This document shows positions 41,483 through 50,851 of a stretch of DNA of 64,000 nt, one piece after another. The stretch is from positions 1 through 64,000 of the forward strand of contig CALFNN010000038.1 in the NCBI GenBank assembly GCA_937902925.1, written 5' to 3'. The notes under the pieces were generated by a model. It searched no databases. It worked only from the letters and a program-made list of their open reading frames with translations, and was not told the origin of the DNA. Made by a program: the position numbers and the translations under genes. Source of the stretch: an uncultured Opitutaceae bacterium. Lineage in GTDB: Bacteria > Verrucomicrobiota > Verrucomicrobiia > Opitutales > Opitutaceae. Position 1 is the stretch's first letter. Each line of letters opens with the position of its first letter.

Positions 41483-42769
41483 CTAGATCTTGATCGGCTC
41501 CCGCACATCGTCCTTCAGAATGCGCATGAGTTCACCCGGCAGGCCGGTGGCATGGTGGCTCTCGCTGTAATTTTCGACCGTCTCGACCAAGCGTTGAAGC
41601 GTGGCGGCGGATAGTTTCTTTTCGCTGGTCACTTCTTCCTCCAACTCGCGCAGCCGAGCGGTTTCACGCACGTCGTTCATGGGGATGCCTCGGAGGTCGT
41701 TGATGATGCGAGCCACGCCGCGTCCGTCGTCGGGATCGCGGGCGGTTTTCCAATGCTTCTGAATCAACAGCAATTCCTCGTCAGCAATGAGCTGAAGTCC
41801 AGTCTCTTGTTGCAACCGCAGGAGGCGGCGAAGGAGTTCGCGACGGCCTTTCATGAGAAGCGGACCGTCGCCCTCGACACCGTTCATCCGTCGGGTGTCG
41901 CGCTGGCCGTTGTCGGGATCCTGAAATTCGAGGAGGGTCTCGCGGAAGGCGAGCAGGTGCTCCATGCGCTCGTCGCCGCTGGCGAGCAGGCCCTCGCTGG
42001 CCTTGTCGCGCTCGACGACGGTGCATGTCCAGCAGCCGAAGCGGGAGCTGCCGCAACTGGGGGTGCTGGTGTCGATCTGGATGGGGCACTCACCGCCGCC
42101 GGCATTGGCGTAGAGTTTGTAGAGTTCGCGATGGGTGCCGCCCCACGGAGGCGGGTTCTGCAGGAGGCCGGCCCAGACTTCCTCGGTGGTGAGATGCTCG
42201 ATGGGGTTGCTCACGACAACACGCGGCAGGTCGGGATGCTTGCGGAGGCCGTTGCGCAGTTCGTGGCCGGCCAGCGTCTGCGCCCGGGTGGCGCTTTCGG
42301 CCCGACGGGCACCGAGGTGCAGGATGGCCTCGCCGGTGCGCCCGAGCTGGCGTGCGACGAACACGTTGACCGGGTCGATCTTCATCCGCTGGGTGCACCA
42401 GCGGAAAAAACGGTTGGGCGGCGGATAGCCGCGGCCGATAATGTTGACCCAGAAACTCTGCTCCGGCGGCGGGCGGAGGAGGTGGACGTGGAGATCGAGC
42501 TTGTGCTCATCGGCACAGCGCTGCATCCGGGCGAGCGTGCCCTCGATGGTCTCGACGATGGCGGGAATCTCGACGCGGGTGTCGGTGCAGAGCACGTCGA
42601 CGCGCTTGTTTCGCTGCTCCACGGGAAGCGAAAGGACGGCCTCAAAAATCAACTGCGCCACGAGGGTGCTGTCCTTGCCACCGCTGAAGCCAACAAGCCA
42701 TGGGCGCGAGTCGGAGAGGTAGAGTTCGTGAAGCGTGCGGGTAATGTCGGGAAACATGCGACGGAACAT
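41483..42769 (-). CDS. dndC: DndC-like sulfurtransferase (PAPS reductase/ATP-sulfurylase fold)
   Basis: In the Dnd system DndC activates DNA with ATP and carries sulfur to the backbone on an Fe-S cluster. The 428 residues from ATG 42769 begin MFRRMFPDITRTLHELYLSD. They contain the PP-loop WLVGFSGGKDSTLVAQL near residue 30 and VDVLCTDTRVEIPAIVETIE. The cysteine cluster is visible as RWCTQRMK and CGSSRFGCWTCTVVERDKA. The C-terminus (RARIIND-like, LRELEEEVTSEKKLS) matches the family. The length is slightly below the usual 450-500. An upstream extension to 42967 lacks family resemblance. It precedes the dndD-like gene by 17 bp, the standard order, but dndE and dndB are not present. Confidence 0.9.
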   Translation of the reverse strand: MFRRMFPDITRTLHELYLSDSRPWLVGFSGGKDSTLVAQLIFEAVLSLPVEQRNKRVDVLCTDTRVEIPAIVETIEGTLARMQRCADEHKLDLHVHLLRPPPEQSFWVNIIGRGYPPPNRFFRWCTQRMKIDPVNVFVARQLGRTGEAILHLGARRAESATRAQTLAGHELRNGLRKHPDLPRVVVSNPIEHLTTEEVWAGLLQNPPPWGGTHRELYKLYANAGGGECPIQIDTSTPSCGSSRFGCWTCTVVERDKASEGLLASGDERMEHLLAFRETLLEFQDPDNGQRDTRRMNGVEGDGPLLMKGRRELLRRLLRLQQETGLQLIADEELLLIQKHWKTARDPDDGRGVARIINDLRGIPMNDVRETARLRELEEEVTSEKKLSAATLQRLVETVENYSESHHATGLPGELMRILKDDVREPIKI

Positions 42770-43278
42770 GAAAAAGTCGCGGGGCGGAGAGACGAATGCA
42801 AGCCCGTCAGTGGCTGCAGCCTGATGCTGACCGAAAATTTCGGCGAGTCCGAATCCACGCGGCAGCACGAGACAATTCTTCACGTGGTCAATCCGACTGG
42901 CGAACGGGAGCGTGCCTCGGCACGCTGTGACGTGTGACAAGTGGCATGTGACGAGTTGAACGGCCAACGGCGGGGCTGGAAGTGGGGAAACTACCGGGAA
43001 TCAGGTAGGGCGCGTCGTGACGGTGACGACGCGTAGGACGCGATGCTCCAAATTTCATCGTCCAAGTTCCACGGAAACTTCCAGCCGAAGCTCCAGCAGG
43101 TGCGGAGCGGACAGTTTCGAGCTCAGGCCTGGAGCCGGGAAGCCGAGAGTCGAGGGCTTGGACCGAGAGCAAAGCGATGGGACGATGAGTTCGGTTCGGG
43201 GTCAGCGACCCCGGCTACATCTCGACCCGGCGTTCGACGCCGGACTCTCGCCTCAACCCGCCCGGCTTTTCCGCTGCG
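42770..43278. other. Gene-free interval between dndC and the FlgN-like gene
   Basis: About 0.5 kb with no convincing reading frame on either strand. It contains near-repeated CGTGTGACAAGTGGCATGTG-type sequence at about 42930-42955, upstream of dndC, and two adjacent short hairpins at 43197-43243 (listed separately). The promoter of dndC should lie here, but I see no clear -10/-35 pair. Confidence 0.5.
43197..43243. repeat. Twin GC hairpins, REP-like
   Basis: CGGGGTC-AGC-GACCCCG at 43197-43213 and CCGGCGT-TCG-ACGCCGG at 43227-43243, each with a perfect 7-bp stem and triloop, separated by 13 bases (GCTACATCTCGAC). Paired GC hairpins with small loops after a gene end are typical of REP/BIME elements. 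They lie 36 bp beyond the stop of the FlgN-like gene and may stabilise or end its transcript. Confidence 0.5.
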
Positions 43279-43659
43279 TCACGAACAACGGGCGTAGATT
43301 TTCTGCAGCATCGAGACGGACGCGGTGGGGGCGGCGGCCGGGGTGGCACGGCCTCCGGTCAGGCTGCAGCGGAGCAGCAGTTGCTCGTTTTCCTTGTCGA
43401 GCTGGAGAATCTGCAGGATCCGCGCGCGCGTTTTCTCGAGCTGCTCGCGCGTCGCGGGATCGCGGACCGATGCGGCGGGCAGGGCACGGAGCGCGGCGAG
43501 CGAGCGGTCGAGTTTTTCGAGGAGGCCGTGCTTGCGCTCGACGAGCGCACGGTCGGGTGCGCGCTGGTGCTGGCGGAGGAAACGGTTCTCGTCGAGGACG
43601 CCCTGGTGGATTTCGTCGCAGAGCGCGTGGTGCTCCTGGATGGTTTCGAGCTGGGTCAT
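43279..43659 (-). CDS. FlgN-like coiled-coil protein
   Basis: A 126-residue, mostly helical protein: DENRFLRQHQRAPDRALVER, KHGLLEKLDRSLAALRALP, LEKTRARILQILQLDKENEQ. The spacing of Leu/Lys positions (KxxLLxxLDxxLxxL followed by LxxLDxENxxLLLR) matches FlgN, the chaperone for the flagellar hook-junction proteins FlgK and FlgL. The C-terminus ends in a short low-complexity tail. FlgN is weakly conserved, so this is a moderate assignment; an unrelated coiled-coil protein is possible. Its start overlaps the TPR gene stop by 4 bp. No flgK, flgL or flgM lies in the window. Confidence 0.55.
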   Translation of the reverse strand: MTQLETIQEHHALCDEIHQGVLDENRFLRQHQRAPDRALVERKHGLLEKLDRSLAALRALPAASVRDPATREQLEKTRARILQILQLDKENEQLLLRCSLTGGRATPAAAPTASVSMLQKIYARCS

Positions 43660-45053
43660 GGGGTGGAGGCGGTGGTGGCGGGGGTGGTGTCGGCGGCGCC
43701 GAGTTGGGGGGAGGCCGGTTCGCCGTCGCCGGGTTTCGGCGCGGCGGGGGCGGCGGCGAGGGCCGTCTTGCGGCCGGTGGTGGTGTCGAAAATTTTCGTG
43801 ATCTGCCGGCCGATCTGGTCGCGCCATTCGAGGTGTTCGATGCGCCACGCGGCCATCTTCGCGAGTTCGGCGAGCTCGCCGGCCGGGTTTTTCCCGGCGC
43901 CGTCGACGACGGCCTGGTAGGAGCTGCGCGCGCGGTCGGTGATGCCGAGGCGTTCGTAGCAGAGGGCGATCTGGTAGGTGATCGGCAGGCGCCAGGCGGG
44001 GTCGGGCGAGAGTTCGACGAGGCCGGAGTAGATGGCGTGGGCGTTGAGCGTGTCGCCGGTCTCGAAGAAATCGTTGGCGAGCTGGTTGCCGGTGCGCCGC
44101 TGCCAGTAGGCCCAGAGCCTGGGGTCGGCGGCGGAGCGGGCCTTCTCCGCGTGGAGGAGGTCGAGCGTGGCCTGGAACGCCTCCTGCGGGCGCTTGAGGT
44201 CGCGGAGCGTGACCGCGAGGAGATAGCGCGCCTCGGGGACGTTTTCGTCGCTGGCCCACTGTTCGATGAAGGAGCGGAAGGTGGTGACGGCGCCCTCGAG
44301 GTCGCCCTCAAGCCGGTGGGCGCAACCGGTCTTGAACTGGGCGCGGGCGCGGTCGGCGGGCGCGAGATCGAGCAGGCTCAGGCGGGAGAAAAACTTGGCG
44401 GCGTCGGCGAACTCGCCGGCCTGGTAGTGCGTCTCGGCGATCTCGAACTGCGCGGTCTTGGCGAGCGCCTGGTAACGGGCGAAGCCCTCGCTCGTCGGGA
44501 GCTTGAGGGTCGAGTTGATGACGTTGTAGAAGCGGGCGATCGCGAGCTTGAAGACGCCCATCGAGCGGTAGGTGCGGCCGAGGTCGAGGAGGGCGTCGGG
44601 CGTGCGGTCGTCGCCGGGATAATCCTTGAGGAAGCGTTCGTAGATGGCGGCGGCCTTCGTGAGCGCGCCCTGCTTCCGGTGCATGTGGGCGAGGCCGAGC
44701 AACGCGGTCTTGATCTCGGAGTCGGCGGTGTGGCGGCCGTTGAGGACCTGGCGGTAGGCGATCTCGGCGGCGTCGTAGTCGCCGCGTTCGGTGAGGCTCT
44801 CGCCGAGGTTGAGCAGGCCGTGGACCTCGTCGGTCGCGGGGACGTGCGCGGAATCGGCCTTCGCGGCCGTCGTCGGCGGGCGGGCGAGGGGCTGGCCGGC
44901 GGCGCCGTTTTCGCTGCGCCGGGCGGCGGCGAGGGCGGGCGAAACGATCGCGGGCGATTCCTCCGCGCCAAACCCGGCGCACGGCGGCAACGCGAGCAGG
45001 AGGCTCGCGACGGCGGGTGCGAGGGGCAGGAACGGGGAACTGCGGCGGATCAT
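43656..45053 (-). CDS. Exported tetratricopeptide-repeat protein
   Basis: A 465-residue protein with signal peptide (MIRRSSPFLPLAPAVASLLL, cleavage near GFGAEE), an Ala-rich linker and about eight TPR units between residues 70 and 400. Representative units are LLNLGESLTERGDYDAAEIA, AAIYERFLKDYPGDDRTPDA, FEIAETHYQAGEFADAAKFF and ITYQIALCYERLGITDRARS. YbgF/BamD-like TPR proteins with this look organise envelope complexes. The C-terminal 60 residues are Ala/Pro/Thr-rich. It is the middle gene of a coupled trio, overlapping both neighbours by 4 bp, so its role probably ties to the FlgN-like and proline-rich proteins. The partner is unknown. Confidence 0.82.
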   Translation of the reverse strand: MIRRSSPFLPLAPAVASLLLALPPCAGFGAEESPAIVSPALAAARRSENGAAGQPLARPPTTAAKADSAHVPATDEVHGLLNLGESLTERGDYDAAEIAYRQVLNGRHTADSEIKTALLGLAHMHRKQGALTKAAAIYERFLKDYPGDDRTPDALLDLGRTYRSMGVFKLAIARFYNVINSTLKLPTSEGFARYQALAKTAQFEIAETHYQAGEFADAAKFFSRLSLLDLAPADRARAQFKTGCAHRLEGDLEGAVTTFRSFIEQWASDENVPEARYLLAVTLRDLKRPQEAFQATLDLLHAEKARSAADPRLWAYWQRRTGNQLANDFFETGDTLNAHAIYSGLVELSPDPAWRLPITYQIALCYERLGITDRARSSYQAVVDGAGKNPAGELAELAKMAAWRIEHLEWRDQIGRQITKIFDTTTGRKTALAAAPAAPKPGDGEPASPQLGAADTTPATTASTP

Positions 45054-45667
45054 TTGGACTGGATGTAAGTGGCGGAACTGGGCGGCAGCGGGGCGGGAGC
45101 GGGTGCGGCGCGGGGCGCCGGCACGAGGACGTTCACATCGCCGGGCTGCGTGGCCGAGCCGGGGATCTGAAAATAGGGAAGGAAATCTTCGGGCCGCACG
45201 GTGGGACGGGCGTCATCGGGCAGAATCGCCGGAGGCGTTTCCGGCGCCGGTGCGACGGGTGGAAGGAGCGAGGGGGTGGATTTTGGCGCCGGCCTGGCGG
45301 CGGCGGCCGGAACTTCGACCGGCGGACGCGAGTTGGTCGAGGCGGACTGGGCGGCTGCGGCGTTGGCGAGGGCGACCGACGATTCGGTCGGCGTGAGCGC
45401 GGGCGTGGGCGGCGCACCGGCGGCGGGGTGCGTCACAAGATCGGGCGGAGGAAGCTCCTCCTGGAAACGCAACGGCGGCGGCCCAACGAGCGGGAGGTAA
45501 GGAGCCAGCTCCAACTCCTGCAAGTCGGCCGGTTGCCCCGAGAGGGGGCGGGGGCGCGACAGAGGGAACATCGTCTTCGGCGCCATTGCCGGTAACAGCA
45601 ACAGCGAGAGACAACGCAACACCCGGCGCGCGCCAACCGGCAATTGCGGTGGTTCGCGGTGATTCAT
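45050..45667 (-). CDS. Proline-rich exported hypothetical protein
   Basis: A 205-residue protein of unknown family. It starts MNHREPPQLPVGARRVLRCL with a hydrophobic stretch (CLSLLLLPAMA) compatible with a signal peptide. Proline/alanine-rich sequence fills most of the rest (PPVEVPAAAARPAPKSTPSL, PAPRAAPAPAPLPPSSATYI). One small hydrophobic block (VRPEDFLPYFQIPG) may be its only ordered interaction site; a similar PxDFLPFFxxP motif occurs in envelope proteins near pilus or secretion genes. It is first in the unit with the TPR and FlgN-like genes. The 280-bp gap upstream (45668-45947) holds no gene I can see. Confidence 0.65.
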   Translation of the reverse strand: MNHREPPQLPVGARRVLRCLSLLLLPAMAPKTMFPLSRPRPLSGQPADLQELELAPYLPLVGPPPLRFQEELPPPDLVTHPAAGAPPTPALTPTESSVALANAAAAQSASTNSRPPVEVPAAAARPAPKSTPSLLPPVAPAPETPPAILPDDARPTVRPEDFLPYFQIPGSATQPGDVNVLVPAPRAAPAPAPLPPSSATYIQSK

Positions 45668-45947
45668 TTCGTGAGAGACGGTCCATGTTAATGGATTGTC
45701 ATGATTGTGCCCGGGTAGTTTATCGGCCCGACCCGCGCCGTCCTGAAACAAATTTGCGGGGGCAGTATTACCCAGCGGCATCGGGGTAAAGCGAAGGCCC
45801 GACCGGGGAGTTGCCGATGGTGGACGGGACGGGCGGGCGGGATGCGCGAAAGGGTGTCGGTGGAGGAGGCTCAAATCGCCGCCGGACCCAGGCCAATCCA
45901 CGCCAATCCCGCGGTGCATGCGGCGGACGGCGCGGGTGGGATTCGTG

Positions 45948-47870
<1,923 letters not shown>

Positions 47871-47926
47871 GGCGGGAAAGGGAAACCGGAGTGGCGGCGG
47901 AGGAGGCGGCGGGCGGGGGGTGCCGT

Positions 47927-48856
47927 TTACAGGAGGCCCTGCAGCATCGCGGGGAGTCGTTGGAGCGAGTTGGCGATGGAGGCGCGGGCGAGCATCGATT
48001 CCGGGCCCGCGTCGCCATAGAGGATGTTCCAGCCCGGCAGCTCGAGCCAGGCGTCGGCGGCGACCGGGGTGACGTTTTCGAAGCCGCCCGTGATGCCGGT
48101 GTGCCGCGCGAGGACGTCGGCCACCTGGATGGCGGCGGCGAACAACTGGTGCCGCGGCGCGCGGTCGGGCGCATGGTGATAGTGGACCGCGACGGAGATT
48201 TCGTCGGACAACTGGTGGCGCTCGAGGTAGCGGGCGCCGATCTGACCGTGGTCCCAGCCGATGACCTCGCGCTCGAGTTCGCAGAATTCCGCGGGCGTCG
48301 AAACGGGCGTGCCCATCAACGACCGCAGCTCGTCGGGAAACGCGTAGGCCATGACGATCTTGCCGACGTTGTGCAGCAGGCCGACGAGATAGTCGGTGTC
48401 GTCGTCGATGTGGAGGGAAGTGGAGGCGAGGATTTCGCGGGTGAGGATCGCGGTGCTGATGCTGTGGCTCCAGAGCTCCTTCCACGGCAGCGAGGCCGAT
48501 GTGTTTTGCTGGAGCTGCTCGAGTTCCTCGATGACGGGCGTGGCCATCGACAGCTCGCGGATCTGGCGGAGGCCGAGGAAGAACACGGCCTCCTCGATGT
48601 TGTTCACGCGCGTGGAGAGGCCGAAGTAAACGGAGTTAACCATGCGGAGGAGCCGCGCGGAGAGAGAAGGGTCGCGGCGGATGACCTCGGCGATTTGCGA
48701 ATTGAGGCTCTGGTCCGAGCGCACGAGGGCGCTCAACGCCTGGTTGATGCTTTGCAACGAGGCGAGCTTCGGGCATGCGTCGATGCGACGCTTGATCTCG
48801 GATTCGCGGTAGGGTGCGCGGCGCGCCGGCACGGGTGGACAGGGCTCGGTAAGCAT
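47927..48856 (-). CDS. HDOD-domain protein
   Basis: A 309-residue HDOD signalling protein: IDACPKLASLQSINQALSAL, IRRDPSLSARLLRMVNSVYF, RVNNIEEAVFFLGLRQIREL and LVGLLHNVGKIVMAYAFPDE. In this copy the HD pair reads HN, so it is predicted to be catalytically silent. IGWDHGQIGARYLERHQLS and AVHYHHAPDRAPRHQL follow the usual second-half pattern. It is upstream of the hybrid kinase at 45948-47870 on the same strand and divergent from the GT41 pair. It is one of three HDOD genes in the window and is not a close copy of the others. Confidence 0.88.
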   Translation of the reverse strand: MLTEPCPPVPARRAPYRESEIKRRIDACPKLASLQSINQALSALVRSDQSLNSQIAEVIRRDPSLSARLLRMVNSVYFGLSTRVNNIEEAVFFLGLRQIRELSMATPVIEELEQLQQNTSASLPWKELWSHSISTAILTREILASTSLHIDDDTDYLVGLLHNVGKIVMAYAFPDELRSLMGTPVSTPAEFCELEREVIGWDHGQIGARYLERHQLSDEISVAVHYHHAPDRAPRHQLFAAAIQVADVLARHTGITGGFENVTPVAADAWLELPGWNILYGDAGPESMLARASIANSLQRLPAMLQGLL

Positions 48857-48954
48857 GTGGCCTCCAAGTCATCGGCGCGCGTGCGTCCCGCTTGAGCGAT
48901 TCCCCTCAAGAAACCCGCGGAGCGCGCCGAAATTTCCTGCACACACCCATTCGC

Positions 48955-50847
48955 GTGCAGCCAGCGAAACTTCAGCGCCTCCTCCAGGAGGCCGCGGTTC
49001 ACCTCCAGGCCGGAAGGCCGGACGCCGCGGCGCGCCTCTGCGCCCAGGCCCGGGCCGCGGCGCCACGGGACTTCCGGGTGCTGTTTCTTTCGGGCGCCGT
49101 CGCGTTGAAGCAGGAGGGTTTTGCGCCCGCCGCCGACTGGCTGGGCCGCGCCCACCGGCTCGATCCGCGCTCGGCGCCGTGCGCCCTGCGGCTGGGCTTT
49201 GCGCTCGCGAAGCTCGGGCGGGTGGACGAGGCGGAGAAGGCGTTGCGCGCGGCGGTGCAGCTCGCTGCGGGCGACGCCGAGGCGTGGGACACGCTGGGCT
49301 ACGTCTTGAAGAACAACGGCCGGCTCGCGGAGGCGATTGCGGCGCACCGGCGGGCGGTCGAGCTGCAGCCGGGTCGCGCCCTGAGCTGGTATAACCTCGG
49401 GCAGGCGCTCCTGATCTCGGCGCAGCCCGCGGAAGCACTCGCCTGCCAGGCGCGGGCGCGGGCGGCGGAACCGGCGTTTGCGAAGGCGGCGTTCGGGCAG
49501 GCGCTGGCGTTGCAGGCGTGCCACCGCATCCCGGAGGCGCGCGCCGCCTACGGGGAGGCGCTCGCCCGCGAGCCGCAGAATCACGCGGCGCGCAGCTACC
49601 GGTTGATGGCGCTCAACTATCTCGACGACGTGGCACGCGAGGCGGGCTTCGCCGAGCATGCGGACTTTGGCGCGGCGGTCGGGGAGACGCCGGTGCGCGT
49701 GTTCGCCAACGCGCCGGATCCGGCGCGGCGGCTGCGGGTGGCGTTTCTATCGCCGGACCTGCGGACGCACTCGATCGCATATTTTCTCGAGCCGCTGCTC
49801 GCGCACCTGGACCGTGCGCAATTCGAGGTGGTGCTCTACCACGATCACTTCGTGGTCGACGCGATGTCGGAACGGCTCCGGGCGCGCGCGGCGGTGTGGC
49901 GGAATTTCGTCGGCCAGCCGGACGACACGGTCGAGGCGGCGATTCGCGCGGATGCGCCCGACATCCTCGTCGACCTGGCCGGGCACACCGGGTTGAACCG
50001 GCTGGCATTGCTGGCGCGACGGCTCGCGCCGGTGCAGATCAGCTACCTCGGCTATCCCAACACGACCGGACTGCGCGCGATGGATTACCGGTTGGTCGAC
50101 GCGATCACCGATCCCGTCGGGGAAGCGGAGAAATATCACACGGAAAAGCTGATCCGCTTCGCGGCGACAGCCTGGAGCTACGCGCCGCCGGCGGAAGCGC
50201 CGGAACCGGCGGGCCGGAGCCGGGCGACGGGGGCGCCCGCGATTTTCGGTTGTTTCAATAATTTCGCGAAGGTCACCGATGCAGCGCTTGAGGCGTGGGG
50301 CCGGTTGCTCGCTGCGGTGCCGGACTCGCGGCTCCGGCTCAAGGCGGCCGGACTGGGAGAACCCTCGGTCGCGGCTCACATCAACGCCCGGCTGGAGCGG
50401 GCCGGCGTCGACCAGACCCGCGTCGAGCTCATCGAGCGCACGCCGGATCTTGCGGCGCATCTTGCGCTCTACCGCGAGATCGACGTCGCGCTCGACACGT
50501 TTCCGTATCACGGCACGACGACAACCTGCGAGGCGCTCTGGATGGGCGTGCCGGTGGTGACGCTCGCGGGCGACCGGCATGCGGCGCGGGTCGGCGCCAG
50601 CCTGCTGACGGCGGCCGGTCATCCCGAATGGATCGCACGCGATTGGGGCGACTATGTGCGCATCGCTGCGGGTCTCGCAAAGGAGGCCGCCGGACGCCCC
50701 GGAAAGTGTCACGTATTACGTGACACCTTGCGGGGATCGCCGCTGCTCGACCACGCGGGGCAGGCGGCGCGGTTTGGCGCGGCGTTGCGCGAATGCTGGG
50801 CCGCGTGGTGCGGGCGCGCGGGCAATCGCGTGGCGACGGCGGCGTGA
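48955..50847 (+). CDS. TPR / SPINDLY-type glycosyltransferase (GT41), copy 1
   Basis: Putative cytosolic protein O-glycosyltransferase. The 630 residues start at GTG 48955 (VQPAKLQRLLQEAAVHLQAG), chosen because it aligns with MNPAKIKILLQDAV of the downstream paralogue. About six TPR units fill residues 1-220. The GT41 catalytic half begins near residue 258 (RVAFLSPDLRTHSIAYFLEP) with LVDLAGHTGLNRLALLARRL and the sugar-donor motif DTFPYHGTTTTCEALWMGVP near residue 513. In bacteria such enzymes modify flagellins, adhesins or polysaccharides. It is followed after 4 bp by a close paralogue. A perfect palindrome lies within its codons near 50706. Confidence 0.9.
   Translation: MQPAKLQRLLQEAAVHLQAGRPDAAARLCAQARAAAPRDFRVLFLSGAVALKQEGFAPAADWLGRAHRLDPRSAPCALRLGFALAKLGRVDEAEKALRAAVQLAAGDAEAWDTLGYVLKNNGRLAEAIAAHRRAVELQPGRALSWYNLGQALLISAQPAEALACQARARAAEPAFAKAAFGQALALQACHRIPEARAAYGEALAREPQNHAARSYRLMALNYLDDVAREAGFAEHADFGAAVGETPVRVFANAPDPARRLRVAFLSPDLRTHSIAYFLEPLLAHLDRAQFEVVLYHDHFVVDAMSERLRARAAVWRNFVGQPDDTVEAAIRADAPDILVDLAGHTGLNRLALLARRLAPVQISYLGYPNTTGLRAMDYRLVDAITDPVGEAEKYHTEKLIRFAATAWSYAPPAEAPEPAGRSRATGAPAIFGCFNNFAKVTDAALEAWGRLLAAVPDSRLRLKAAGLGEPSVAAHINARLERAGVDQTRVELIERTPDLAAHLALYREIDVALDTFPYHGTTTTCEALWMGVPVVTLAGDRHAARVGASLLTAAGHPEWIARDWGDYVRIAAGLAKEAAGRPGKCHVLRDTLRGSPLLDHAGQAARFGAALRECWAAWCGRAGNRVATAA
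50706..50726. repeat. Intragenic perfect palindrome
   Basis: Ten-base arms GTGTCACGTA and TACGTGACAC flank a single T, inside the GT41 gene and coding for part of KCHVLRDTLR. The tandem paralogue carries a degenerate version at 52705-52731 (arms AAAGTGTC and GACACTTT). Palindromes this long are not expected from coding constraint alone. Confidence 0.5.
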
Positions 50848-50851
50848 AACC

